From: Phycisphaeraceae bacterium
GTDB taxonomy: Bacteria > Planctomycetota > Phycisphaerae > Phycisphaerales > UBA1924
NCBI GenBank assembly: GCA_019636535.1
Contig: JAHBXK010000032.1
Location: 1-40,132 of the forward strand
Direction: 5' to 3'
DNA length: 40,132 nt
Part shown: positions 9,211 to 17,071 of the stretch, piece after piece
How the letters are laid out: every line of letters begins with the position of its first letter
How positions within the stretch are numbered: position 1 is the first letter of the stretch
Translations under genes and position numbers: made by a program
The notes under the pieces: model-generated
Told to the model about the DNA's origin: nothing
What the model saw: only the letters and a program-made list of their open reading frames with translations
Database searches by the model: none

Positions 9211-9501
9211 TCACGCGCCGCAGTCGACCCGGAAAAACCGGTCGCTCGTCCCGCCGGGGCCGATCGCAAACCGCACCACCCGCGCGCACTTCGGGCACCG
9301 TCCCGTGTACCCCCGCCCGTCCCGGTCCTTCACCGCGCGCACGTACGCCCTCGCGCACACGAACTGCAACCCCAGCCACGCGCGCTGATCCCGCGCACGC
9401 TCCCGCTCGGCTCCCCCCAAAGCCGCACCCGGCGCACGCCCGCCCACCGTCAGTTCCACACCGTCCCGTCTTTGCCGATCCTCGCTCATCCCGTTGTCCA
9501 T
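9211..9501 (-). CDS. Small zinc-ribbon-like unknown protein
   Basis: 96 residues from ATG 9501, chosen because GAGGAA lies seven bases upstream; GTG 9519 and ATG 9489 are alternatives. The C-terminal half WLGLQFVCARAYVRA...DGRGYTGRCPKCARVVRF carries C49, a CPKC pair (C69, C72) and C94, enough for one zinc site. The end reads IGPGGTSDRFFRVDC. The first 40 residues look disordered. It opens the minus-strand cluster and sits upstream of the RKRLL-motif gene. A regulatory or RNA/protein-binding role is possible, but nothing specific can be claimed. Confidence 0.7.
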   Translation of the reverse strand: MDNGMSEDRQRRDGVELTVGGRAPGAALGGAERERARDQRAWLGLQFVCARAYVRAVKDRDGRGYTGRCPKCARVVRFAIGPGGTSDRFFRVDCGA

Positions 9502-9570
9502 CGGCCGTTCCTCGCCCACAACCCTGCCGTTCGCCCCCCGATCCTTACAAAAACCTGATGGTTTGCGGAG

Positions 9571-9587
9571 AGCAGCACATTGCTGCT
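9571..9587. other. Hairpin in the lpxI upstream region
   Basis: Perfect seven-base inverted repeat AGCAGCA-CAT-TGCTGCT within the 261-base gap (9502-9762) between the divergent zinc-ribbon gene and lpxI. It lies in the least GC-rich part of the gap, just after ACAAAAACCTGATGG. It could be an operator or a 5' leader stem. No gene is seen in the gap. Confidence 0.4.
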
Positions 9588-9762
9588 AAACTCCCCCCTT
9601 CACCTACACCCCTTTCGCCCGGCCAATCATCGGCACTGCCAACCTACCCGACCCTCGACCGCAACCCCGACACCACTTCCCCGTTCAACACCCGGTCAGC
9701 CGCGAGCCGCTCTCAACGATGTTTGCTCGCCACGCCCCGATCGGTTCGAAAATCACTCACTG

Positions 9763-10647
9763 ATGGCCGGCACGATCACGATCCTCCCCGACCCCCCTCC
9801 CCCACCCACGCCCATCGGCCTCATCGCCGGCGGCGGGCGACTTCCCATCGTGATCGCCGAGGGGCTCCGCTCCATCGGCCACCCCATCCACGCGCTCGGC
9901 CTCCGCAACCAATACGACCCCTTCCTTCCCTCGCTCTGCGATTCGTTCCGGGTCGTCGGCGTCCTTCGCGTCGGCGGATGGGGCAAGATCCTCAACCGCA
10001 TCGGCGTCCGCCACGCCATCATGGTCGGCAGGATCGACAAAGCCCGATTCATGTACGACCCGTGGAGCCTGGTCCAGAATCTGCCGGACTACAAGACCCT
10101 CGTCGCCTGGTACCGCCGGCTCCGCCACGACCGCCGCTCGCACGCCATCCTCGCCGCGATCGCCGAGGAACTCGGACACTCCGGCGTCATGCTCCTCGAT
10201 TCCACCGCGCCCATCTCCGACTCACTCGCCGAGCCCGGCGTCATGACCCGCTGCCAGCCGACCGACACTCAGCGTGCTGACGTCCAGTTCACCTGGCCGC
10301 TCTTGGCCCAGACGCTCCGCCTCGACATCGGCCAGGCCATGGCCGTCCGCAACCGCGACATCATCGCCGTCGAAGCTGTTGAGGGCACCGACCGCATGAT
10401 CGAGCGTGCCGGCCAGATCTCCCGCGCACCCGGCTGGACACTCTGCAAGGGCGCCCGCGCCGGACACGACCGACGCTCCGACGTCCCCACCATCGGCGTC
10501 CGCACGATCGAGAACCTCTACCGCCACGGCGGGCGCTGCCTCGCCCTCGCCGCGGGCGACGTCATCATGATCGACAAGCACGAGGTGCTCGACCTGGCCG
10601 ACCGCCTCGGCGTCGCCGTCGTCGGCGTCCCCTCCGCGCAAGCCTGA
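9763..10647 (+). CDS. lpxI: UDP-2,3-diacylglucosamine pyrophosphatase LpxI
   Basis: 294 residues. LpxI hydrolyses UDP-2,3-diacylglucosamine to lipid X and UMP, the fourth step of lipid A synthesis, at the cytoplasmic face of the inner membrane. The N-terminal domain begins IGLIAGGGRLPIVIAEGLR, and the C-terminal catalytic domain contains FTWPLLAQTLRLDIGQAMAVRNRDIIAVEAVEGTDRMI, GWTLCKGARAGHDRRSDVPTIGVRTIENL and the terminal AGDVIMIDKHEVLDLAD; all are family hallmarks. Length is close to the usual 270-290. ATG 9763 lacks an obvious Shine-Dalgarno, but the upstream extension of the frame is not protein-like. It implies that this planctomycete makes lipid A. The methyltransferase gene follows after 37 bases. 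Confidence 0.93.
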   Translation: MAGTITILPDPPPPPTPIGLIAGGGRLPIVIAEGLRSIGHPIHALGLRNQYDPFLPSLCDSFRVVGVLRVGGWGKILNRIGVRHAIMVGRIDKARFMYDPWSLVQNLPDYKTLVAWYRRLRHDRRSHAILAAIAEELGHSGVMLLDSTAPISDSLAEPGVMTRCQPTDTQRADVQFTWPLLAQTLRLDIGQAMAVRNRDIIAVEAVEGTDRMIERAGQISRAPGWTLCKGARAGHDRRSDVPTIGVRTIENLYRHGGRCLALAAGDVIMIDKHEVLDLADRLGVAVVGVPSAQA

Positions 10648-10684
10648 TCTCACCTCACCACGATCGATCGAGCCGCGCCGGGCA

Positions 10685-11350
10685 ATGCCACACCGCCCCG
10701 ACCACACGCCCGATCAAACCACACCCGACCCCGTCGATCCCTACGTCAGCCGCGGCGGACTGAAACTCGCCCACGCGCTGCGCGAATTCAACCTCGACCC
10801 CGCCGGCCTCGTCTGCGCCGACTTCGGCTGCAACGTCGGCGGCTTCACCGACTGCCTTCTCCGCCACGGCGCACGACTCGTCTTCGCCCTCGACACAGGC
10901 TACGGCGCGCTCGCCTGGAAACTCCGCAACGATCCGCGCGTCCGCGTGATGGAGCGCACCAACGCCCTCCACGCCCAGCCGCCGACCGATCCCGCCGAGC
11001 GACCGACACTCCTGGTCATCGACATGGCGTGGACGCCCCAGCGTCGCTGCCTTCCCGCCGCGCTCGCCTGGCTCGCCGAGTCTCCCAATGCCCGAATCGT
11101 CTCGCTGATCAAGCCCCACTACGAGACCGATCCCCACGAGAAACACCTCCTCTCCCGCGGCGTCCTCGACCCGCTCCACGCCGAACCCATAGCCCGCCGC
11201 GCCTTCGAGCGCGCGGCCGACTGGGGACTCCGACCCGTGGCGCTCACACGCTCCCCGATCCTCGGCGGAGGCTCTTCATCACCAGCCCGCGGCAACACCG
11301 AGTTCCTTGCCCTCTTCGCCCGCGCCGCATCCACCGGTCCGCCCGCCTGA
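10685..11350 (+). CDS. TlyA/FtsJ-like SAM-dependent methyltransferase lacking an S4 domain
   Basis: 221 residues. The start of the catalytic domain, DPYVSRGGLKLAHAL, followed by CADFGCNVGGFTDCLLRHGARLVFALDTGYGALAWKLR and ERTNALH, matches the TlyA (hemolysin A) family of 2'-O-ribose rRNA methyltransferases. GGFTD is in the SAM-binding region, and SLIKPHYE corresponds to the conserved late Lys-Pro motif. Normal TlyA proteins start with an S4 RNA-binding domain of about 60 residues. Here only 18 Pro/Asp-rich residues precede YVSRGG, so RNA recognition must differ or be supplied by a partner. The C-terminus adds a Ser/Gly-rich loop. It is probably co-transcribed with lpxI. Confidence 0.85.
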   Translation: MPHRPDHTPDQTTPDPVDPYVSRGGLKLAHALREFNLDPAGLVCADFGCNVGGFTDCLLRHGARLVFALDTGYGALAWKLRNDPRVRVMERTNALHAQPPTDPAERPTLLVIDMAWTPQRRCLPAALAWLAESPNARIVSLIKPHYETDPHEKHLLSRGVLDPLHAEPIARRAFERAADWGLRPVALTRSPILGGGSSSPARGNTEFLALFARAASTGPPA

Positions 11351-11435
11351 CGCGCCGAAACCTCCTCGCACGTACAGCCGCGCCCGTGCCAAGACCCATT
11401 CCTTCACATCTCGTTGACCCCGCCCGCCCCGCCGA

Positions 11436-12527
11436 TCACCACAGGTTCGACGGCTGGCCCGTAAAGATCTCGCGCGAACCGAAGTCCACTCCCTGCAGGC
11501 CGCCGCGCGTGTAGCGGTAGAACCCGAACACGGTCTCCGTCGGGGCGCCAGTTCTCGTGGGAGCCTCCCACTTGTCCGGCTTGTAACTGAACGCGTACGG
11601 ACCGCCCTGCGGGCTCTTCGGGTCCCACCCGCGGTTCGCCTGCTTGTTGCTCTTGTAAGCAACCGAACTGTCAAAGAACAACAGGTTCACCGACGCGCCG
11701 TCCGACGCGAAGTACCGCTGCCGGCGGCCCTCGTGCCGAGCATGCCCCTCGTGCAACATCACTTTCTGCGCAGCGAATGTCACCTGCGAGAAAAACGTCA
11801 GTCCCAGGTCCATCGCCCCGCTCGTCTCGTAGATGAAGTGATCGCCCACCGTGTTCCGGATCCGCCCCGTCACCGCCGTCCCGCTCGTTGCTCGGATGTC
11901 TTGGCTCTGCAAACGGTCCCACACCGCCGTCGTCGCCTCGAAACTCGACGAGAACGCCCACCGGATGTTCCGATTGCCCAGCGGGATCGGCACCGTCGTC
12001 GCCGCGGGATACGGCGGAGTCGCACCGGCCGCATACGCGTCGATGTCGCGTGCCCACGCCTGCCGAACCCGATCCTCCGGGCACGTGTAGATCGGCTCGG
12101 GCAACCGCGCTGCCAGATAGTCCATCAGCACGTAATGCCCGTACAGAATCTGCGGCAGAAGCGTCGACTCGAAGTTCAGCGGCCGGTTCGATCGCCGGCG
12201 GAAAATGTCCACATACTGGTTTCGATGCGCCTGCATGTCCGTCCCGGCGGTCTGCAGGTCGCTGTATTGCGTCGGCAGCGTCTGCCCGGCCGTTGTCCGG
12301 TCCCATGAGTAGTTGTAGATGTACTCCTTGAAGTCGTTGGCGTAAGAGCCCGCGCCCGTTCCCATCTGCTTCAACTGCGACGAGCACAGCGCCAATCGCG
12401 CGGTCCGCCGCGCGTTCACCAGCGCAGGCAATAGCACCGAGATCAGGATCGTGATGATCGCGATCACCACCAACAACTCGATCAGCGTGAATCCAAGCCG
12501 ACCGCGCACTCCCTGGCGTGCCGTCAT
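11436..12527 (-). CDS. Pseudopilin-like secreted protein with type IV-pilin N-terminus
   Basis: 363 residues with a class III signal: [27 protein letters not shown], cleavage expected between G12 and F13 and the conserved Glu at mature position 5. The remainder is a large extracytoplasmic domain with [30 protein letters not shown] near the end, resembling the His...Asp-Gly C-terminal box of the planctomycete pilin-like proteins (H-X9-DG type). Such proteins occur in many copies in planctomycetes, processed by PilD-like peptidase; their function is largely unknown. GGGGAAG lies before ATG 12527. It is alone here, with no secretion genes nearby. Confidence 0.88.
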   Translation of the reverse strand: MTARQGVRGRLGFTLIELLVVIAIITILISVLLPALVNARRTARLALCSSQLKQMGTGAGSYANDFKEYIYNYSWDRTTAGQTLPTQYSDLQTAGTDMQAHRNQYVDIFRRRSNRPLNFESTLLPQILYGHYVLMDYLAARLPEPIYTCPEDRVRQAWARDIDAYAAGATPPYPAATTVPIPLGNRNIRWAFSSSFEATTAVWDRLQSQDIRATSGTAVTGRIRNTVGDHFIYETSGAMDLGLTFFSQVTFAAQKVMLHEGHARHEGRRQRYFASDGASVNLLFFDSSVAYKSNKQANRGWDPKSPQGGPYAFSYKPDKWEAPTRTGAPTETVFGFYRYTRGGLQGVDFGSREIFTGQPSNLW

Positions 12528-12631
12528 CTGCGCTTCCCCTGCTTGATGGTCCTCACCGTCCGGGCGATCCTCTCCGCTCCTTCGAGTTTACCCCAACACA
12601 GATTCCACGCAAGTCCTTCGGCATCGATGAA

Positions 12632-13852
12632 TCATCGGCGAATCTCCGTCGTCAGGTGCTCCAAGTCCCGGTTGGGTATCGGCACCGACAGGGCATACCG
12701 GGCGACTTTCCACTCACCCCCGACCCGAACCGCCACGCCCACCCCCCGCAACCGCCCATGCCGGGCGTGCGTCAGGTCCTCCTCAAACCACGCCCAATCA
12801 GCCCCCTCGCCAACGCGCACCCAACGCCGTTCGACCCGAAAAATCCAACCCTTTCCGGATGCAAACGCTCGCTGACATCGCTCCCGAAACTCCCCCACCG
12901 TCCACCGCTCGCCGGGGTCCGTCCCCACCATCACCGCCTCATCGTCAAAGCACGCGAAGTAACCCGCCTCATCCGCACTCGAAGCCGTCGCGTGCAGCCG
13001 ATCCAGCAGCCCCCAAACCTTCGCCTCGGCGCGAAGATTCGTCGGAACGAATGCTCCTCGAGCCGCTCGGTCCCCACCGTTCTCCACACCCGGACCACCC
13101 TGTCCCACCAAACCCGTCGGTCCTGACTCCGGCAGACGGGCGTGCTCCAGCGAGTCAAACAACCGCCGGGGCGTCAGCCCCTTCAGGATGTGCTCCTGCC
13201 CCGCGAGCACCTCCACCTCCGCCGAGCCGCCCGCTTCGCGCCACGCCGCCGCCGTGCTCTGCGTCCGAGACTTCCACGCCTCGTCGCGCTCACCGACGAA
13301 CCCGCGCATCGGAACATCCGCCGGCAGGCCGACCATCTCCTCCGGCTCCAGGTATCCCGGCAGCACCGTCACGCTCGCGCTCCGTCCCGGCAGCGCCACC
13401 GCGAAACGCAGCGCTGCGCGTCCGCCCGAACTCACGCCGATGAGGTGAAACCGCCCCGACTCGACGCCCAAACGCTCCGCGATCCGCATCAGCAGCCGCT
13501 CGAACTCCGCCGACGGCACGTCGAGCCACGAAGCACCCCCCGGCGCTGACGCGGCCGCGACCACCCAGCCGCGCTGCCGTGATTCATCGCGAACGTACGT
13601 CTCCAGCGCTGCGCTGACCATCGCGCCGTCCTGCCTCCCCGGCGGCAAGAGCACCGCCACGGGATACTCGCGCTGCGCGTCGAACCCGTCCGGCAGCACC
13701 AGCGCGAACTCCACTGCGTGCGCCCACGGCGATGCCGACACGATCACGCGCTCGGGCGCAGCCACCCCCTCCGCATCACTCCGAGCAGTCGCGACCGACG
13801 CCGACGCCGCCAGCCACACCGCGAGCACACCGACAACGCTCCGCCTCCGCAT
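12632..13852 (-). CDS. Secreted alpha/beta hydrolase fused to an NTF2-like domain
   Basis: 406 residues. Signal peptide 1-23 ([15 protein letters not shown]). Residues about 35-235 are an esterase-type alpha/beta hydrolase: nucleophile elbow G139-V-S141-S-G143, a likely acid at D190 ([10 protein letters not shown]) and a likely base at H221 (GQEHILKG), in the right order and spacing. Residues about 275-390 form a SnoaL/NTF2-like domain ([32 protein letters not shown] ... [10 protein letters not shown] ... [10 protein letters not shown]), the type often used as a small-molecule pocket or dimer module. The linker is Gly/Pro-rich. The substrate is unknown. The fusion order is uncommon in my experience. 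Confidence 0.82.
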   Translation of the reverse strand: MRRRSVVGVLAVWLAASASVATARSDAEGVAAPERVIVSASPWAHAVEFALVLPDGFDAQREYPVAVLLPPGRQDGAMVSAALETYVRDESRQRGWVVAAASAPGGASWLDVPSAEFERLLMRIAERLGVESGRFHLIGVSSGGRAALRFAVALPGRSASVTVLPGYLEPEEMVGLPADVPMRGFVGERDEAWKSRTQSTAAAWREAGGSAEVEVLAGQEHILKGLTPRRLFDSLEHARLPESGPTGLVGQGGPGVENGGDRAARGAFVPTNLRAEAKVWGLLDRLHATASSADEAGYFACFDDEAVMVGTDPGERWTVGEFRERCQRAFASGKGWIFRVERRWVRVGEGADWAWFEEDLTHARHGRLRGVGVAVRVGGEWKVARYALSVPIPNRDLEHLTTEIRR

Positions 13853-14062
13853 ACCGTTGCCCCTTCAACTCACGCGGCACGCCGCGCTGCGCACGCACAT
13901 CCCACCGCGCACACGCGACGCGGCCTTCAGCATCAGACTACCAGATCGCCGACCGCGTCAAGCCCCGAACCTTCATCGCGGCCGACCCAGCCACAGCCCG
14001 ATTTCAGCACAAAGCCACACACGCCACCCCCCCCTCCCACCCTCAATCCCGGAGCCCCACGC

Positions 14063-14392
14063 ATGCACTGGCTCTTGCTCTTCATCGCCGGACTGCTGGA
14101 AATCGGCTGGGCCGTCGGCCTCAAGTACTCGCAAGGGTTCACGCGCCCCGTCCCCTCCGTGCTGACGGTCGTCGCCCTGGCGCTCAGCATGTTCTTCCTC
14201 GCGCTCGCGGTGCGACACCTGCCGCTCGGCACCGCCTACGCCGTATGGACCGGCATCGGCACCGTCGGCGCAGCCGCGCTCGGCATCATCCTCTTCAAGG
14301 AACCCGCCGGCGCTCTCCGCATCATGTGCATCGCGCTGATCGTCGTCGGCATCATCGGGCTCAAGTTCACGGCCTCGCGCCCGGCGCTCTGA
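14063..14392 (+). CDS. gdx: SMR-family exporter, Gdx/SugE type
   Basis: 109 residues with four transmembrane helices, the size of a small multidrug resistance subunit. The essential proton/substrate-binding glutamate is E13 in [14 protein letters not shown]. The stretch [18 protein letters not shown] and the helix [19 protein letters not shown] are nearly those of E. coli SugE (Gdx), which exchanges guanidinium for protons, rather than EmrE. It works as an antiparallel dimer in the inner membrane. ATG 14063 was chosen because it starts directly at [13 protein letters not shown]; the long upstream frame is not protein-like. The gene converges on msrB with 24 bases between. No guanidine riboswitch was recognised upstream. 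Confidence 0.93.
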   Translation: MHWLLLFIAGLLEIGWAVGLKYSQGFTRPVPSVLTVVALALSMFFLALAVRHLPLGTAYAVWTGIGTVGAAALGIILFKEPAGALRIMCIALIVVGIIGLKFTASRPAL

Positions 14393-14416
14393 CCGCTCCG
14401 CGCTCGCGCCCGACGC

Positions 14417-15025
14417 TCAGTCCTTCCCGCCGCCCTCAGCCTTCTTCGGCTCGTGCTCGATCGCCGCCGAGTTGATGCAGTACCGCATCCCGGTCTCGGT
14501 TGGGCCGTCGTCGAACAGATGCCCCAGGTGCCCGCCGCACCGTGCGCACACCACCTCGGTCCGGATCATCCCGTGGCTGCGGTCCTCGTGCTCCTCGATC
14601 TTCCCGTCGGCGATCGCGCGATCGAAGCTCGGCCACCCGCACCCCGAGTCGAACTTCGAGTCCGACTTGAACAGCACCTCGCCGCACCCGGCACACCGAT
14701 ACTCACCCGGCGTCTTGCTGTTCCAGTACTTGCCCGTGAAGGCGCGCTCGGTCCCCTTCTGCCGCAGCACGTAGTACTGCTCGGGCGTCAGCATCCGCCG
14801 CCACTCTTCTTCGCTCCGCACAACCTTCTCCATGCTCCCGACCCCCGATTCCCGACCCGCCTCGCCCTCGCCGCCATCACCCGCCTTCGCCGAGTTTCCA
14901 ACTTCCACCGCCCCGGTCGGCCCCCCCTGACCCGAACCGCGATGGTCGCACGCCATCGGACCAGCCCCCACCCACGCGGCGGTGAAAATCAGCGGAATGC
15001 CCTTGCGTCGAATGCTCGTGCTCAT
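14417..15025 (-). CDS. msrB: Peptide-methionine (R)-S-oxide reductase, probably lipid-anchored
   Basis: 202 residues. The MsrB domain (about 68-192) reduces methionine-R-sulfoxide in proteins. Two CxxC pairs, C111/C114 and C160/C163, bind the structural zinc, and the catalytic cysteine is C183 in RYCINSAA. SGCGWPSF and GGHLGHLFDDGP are family signatures. Ahead of it lies a hydrophobic N-terminus (PLIFTAAWVGAGPMAC26) that looks like a weak lipoprotein signal, then a 40-residue Gly/Ser-rich linker. The enzyme is therefore probably extracytoplasmic and repairs oxidised envelope proteins. The lipobox is not ideal (PMAC), so a plain signal peptide is possible. Confidence 0.93.
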   Translation of the reverse strand: MSTSIRRKGIPLIFTAAWVGAGPMACDHRGSGQGGPTGAVEVGNSAKAGDGGEGEAGRESGVGSMEKVVRSEEEWRRMLTPEQYYVLRQKGTERAFTGKYWNSKTPGEYRCAGCGEVLFKSDSKFDSGCGWPSFDRAIADGKIEEHEDRSHGMIRTEVVCARCGGHLGHLFDDGPTETGMRYCINSAAIEHEPKKAEGGGKD

Positions 15026-15187
15026 GCCGTTCCTCGCCCCACCCGCACCCAGACCTTAGACGCCCTCGCCGCGGACAGGGTTCAACGACCCACCGGCCCA
15101 CTCCATGTTCGCCGCCAAGTCCCAATCCGATCTAATCCGAACACGTTGCGAATCCTTGCACCCTCCCGAAGGGTCAACAAACGCAAA

Positions 15188-15212
15188 GCGGCCGGGCACT
15201 CGGCCCGGCCGC
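15188..15212 (-). terminator. Rho-independent terminator of the PEP-CTERM-like gene
   Basis: Perfect ten-base-pair stem GCGGCCGGGC / GCCCGGCCGC with a five-base loop (15198-15202). On the minus strand it is followed by TTTGCGTTTGTT. It lies 53 bases beyond the stop at 15265, exactly where transcription of that gene should end, and insulates msrB downstream. Confidence 0.85.
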
Positions 15213-15264
15213 CTTGAAGAACATCGCCCGTGGGTAACAAACTCGTCCGATTCGACGACGGCTC

Positions 15265-15870
15265 TCAGACCCGCCGACGACGACCCATCACCAGCACCCC
15301 AGCGCCGATGAGCGCTGCGGATGCGGGCGTCGGAATCACGATCGTCGCAGACGACGTGAAACTCGACGTCACCGTGAATCCCGTCTGCGACGAAACCGGA
15401 TTGGCGAAACTAAAGGCGAACGCCTCGTCCGTGATCGACTCGATCGCGCCGAGCATCGAGCCGCTGAACGTCACGCCGAAGCCGGAAAAGTCGCTCGCGC
15501 CGAAACTCAGCGACGCCGACATGAGCCCGCCATCGAAGTCGATGCGGAAGATCGGGTTCGCCGCCGAATCGAAAAACTGGACGGTTCCCGGCCCGAACTG
15601 TACGAACGGGCCGACCACGAGCACCGCCGACAGCGGTGTCATCGTGAACGTCGCATCTGCGAAGTCCGGCGCGCCGATGCCCGGCGTCTCGAGCGTCAGG
15701 CCAAGCCCCGAGTACCCGCCCGTGAGCGTCTGCGTCGTCGTGTCGTATTGAAACAAGGAAGGCGTCGGACCGCTGGTCGGATCGGCGAACGTCGCGACCG
15801 TGACGGCGCTCGCTGAGCCTGCCGCGGCGGCGAGAACCGCGGCGGCCGTAAACAGACGAATGGGAGACAT
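15265..15870 (-). CDS. Secreted protein with PEP-CTERM-like sorting tail
   Basis: 201 residues. Signal peptide 1-22 (LFTAAAVLAAAAGSASA). The mature region is Gly/Ser/Phe-rich beta structure with few charges, for example GLTLETPGIGAPDF and IFRIDFDGGLMSASLSFGASDF. The C-terminus VIPTPASAALIGAGVLVMGRRRRV has the PEP-CTERM tripartite plan: Pro-rich motif (here PTPAS), one membrane helix and an Arg cluster. Such proteins are exported, processed by an exosortase and often end in the matrix or outer surface. GGAGGAAAG precedes ATG 15870. A strong terminator follows, so it is monocistronic. Function unknown. Confidence 0.85.
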   Translation of the reverse strand: MSPIRLFTAAAVLAAAAGSASAVTVATFADPTSGPTPSLFQYDTTTQTLTGGYSGLGLTLETPGIGAPDFADATFTMTPLSAVLVVGPFVQFGPGTVQFFDSAANPIFRIDFDGGLMSASLSFGASDFSGFGVTFSGSMLGAIESITDEAFAFSFANPVSSQTGFTVTSSFTSSATIVIPTPASAALIGAGVLVMGRRRRV

Positions 15871-16172
15871 CTTCTCTTTCCTCCAAGTCTGGTGTTTTGC
15901 CGAGCCTCCCCCCCCCGTGGCGAGAGAGCAACTCAGCTCACAAGTATGAGCCCCAGTTTCGGGTATTCAAGATCGTAAATCACTTTCAATCAAAGACTTA
16001 GCAGATTTGATTGTTATGGGATGCGCCTTCGTCCGAGAACATCCGCTCCTCCGTCTCGTAATACGCAGTCCGTGAAGTTCTCGGCCCTTCACGCGCGTCG
16101 TCGCGCGCTGAGGCGCGTCCGACGAACTCGCGGCGGAGCATCCCTTACCCTGCGGTCGAAAGGACCACGTCC
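15871..16172. promoter_or_regulatory. AT-rich divergent intergenic region with a 27-bp dyad
   Basis: 302 bases between the PEP-CTERM-like gene (leftward) and the SDR gene (rightward). The stretch 15943-16018 is far more AT-rich than anything around it and contains the perfect inverted repeat CAATCAAA (15987-15994) / TTTGATTG (16006-16013) separated by 11 bases, the geometry of a dimeric repressor or activator site. Leftward promoter elements are likely here, though no consensus -10 stands out. AAAGGA before 16173 is the SDR ribosome-binding site. No gene is visible. Confidence 0.55.
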
Positions 16173-16859
16173 ATGCCCACCCGATCCGTACTCGTCACCG
16201 GCAGCTCGCGGGGTCTCGGTCTTGAGTTCGCCGTGGCGCTCGCACGCGCTGGCGACCAGGTGATCGCCACCGTCCGCAACACCGCCAAGATCTCTGAGCG
16301 CCTGCGCGGATCGGGCGTCCGTGTCGAGTCGCTCGACGCCGCGGACCCGGCCTCGATCCACACCCTGGCCGAGAAGATCAACTCCGGCCCGGGGCTCGAC
16401 CTGCTGATCAACAACGCCGGCGTGATCGGGCAGGACCCGACCGTCGACGCCCTCTCGTTCGACGAGTTCCGCCGCGTGTTTGACACCAACGTCTTTGGAC
16501 CCGCCGTCATGACCCGCGCGCTGCTGCCCGCACTCCGCAAGGGCAAGTCCCGGGCCGTCTGGAACATCTCGTCCGAACTCGGTTCGATCGCCGAATCGAC
16601 GCCGGGGTTCAGTTACGCCTACTCGGCCAGCAAGTCGGCGCTCAACATGGTCACCGCCCGCCTGGCCAAGGACCTTGCGCCCGATGGCTTCACCGTGGTC
16701 TCGTTCTGTCCCGGCTGGAACAAGACCGACATGGGCGGCGCGCAGGCCCCGCTCGACCCGGCCGACTCGATCGCCAAACTCATCGCCACCGGCAACCGCC
16801 TGACCGCCGCCGATTCCGGGCGCTACATGAGGATCGACGGCTCCACCATCCCGTGGTAG
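16173..16859 (+). CDS. Short-chain dehydrogenase/reductase
   Basis: 228-residue classical SDR with a Rossmann fold. The cofactor loop TGSSRGLG is at 9-16, NNAG at 80-83, the catalytic serine region is NISSELGS (131-138), and Tyr150/Lys154 lie in YSASK. The residue after beta-2 (TVRNTAKI) includes an Arg, which slightly favours NADPH over NADH. The protein resembles the C-factor/sniffer-like subgroup of SDRs that act on carbonyl substrates, but the substrate cannot be inferred. AAAGGACCACGTCC before ATG is a good ribosome-binding site. It stands alone, separated by about 210 bases from the EF-hand gene. Confidence 0.9.
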   Translation: MPTRSVLVTGSSRGLGLEFAVALARAGDQVIATVRNTAKISERLRGSGVRVESLDAADPASIHTLAEKINSGPGLDLLINNAGVIGQDPTVDALSFDEFRRVFDTNVFGPAVMTRALLPALRKGKSRAVWNISSELGSIAESTPGFSYAYSASKSALNMVTARLAKDLAPDGFTVVSFCPGWNKTDMGGAQAPLDPADSIAKLIATGNRLTAADSGRYMRIDGSTIPW

Positions 16860-16996
16860 GCCCATCCCCTCCCCCGGCTTCACCCCCCCACCCCCGAACC
16901 CCCCACCCCGACCTCCGACCACCCGTCGAGTGGCCGCGCGCCCGCACAACCCGCACAGACCGCACGAACGCAACCGACGACCGATCCTCCCGACCT

Positions 16997-17011
16997 TGGC
17001 ACGAAACTCGC
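16997..17011 (+). promoter_or_regulatory. Sigma-54 (-24/-12) promoter candidate
   Basis: TGGCACG-AAAC-TCGC agrees with the sigma-54 consensus TGGCACG-N4-TTGC at every position except one (T to C), with GG and GC correctly spaced. Transcription would start near 17023, about 50 bases before the EF-hand ATG at 17072. A sigma-54 activator is encoded at the start of this window, so the machinery is present in the genome. No experimental support. Confidence 0.6.
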
Positions 17012-17071
17012 GCCCGCATCGGGCCGCTCTACATGGGGAATCATCGCACTCAATCCAAGGAGCCTCATCCG

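Noticed and set aside
13853..14062. Guanidine riboswitch ahead of the Gdx-type exporter
   Set aside because: Neither the ykkC core nor the paired ACGR hairpins of the other guanidine classes could be found in these 210 bases.
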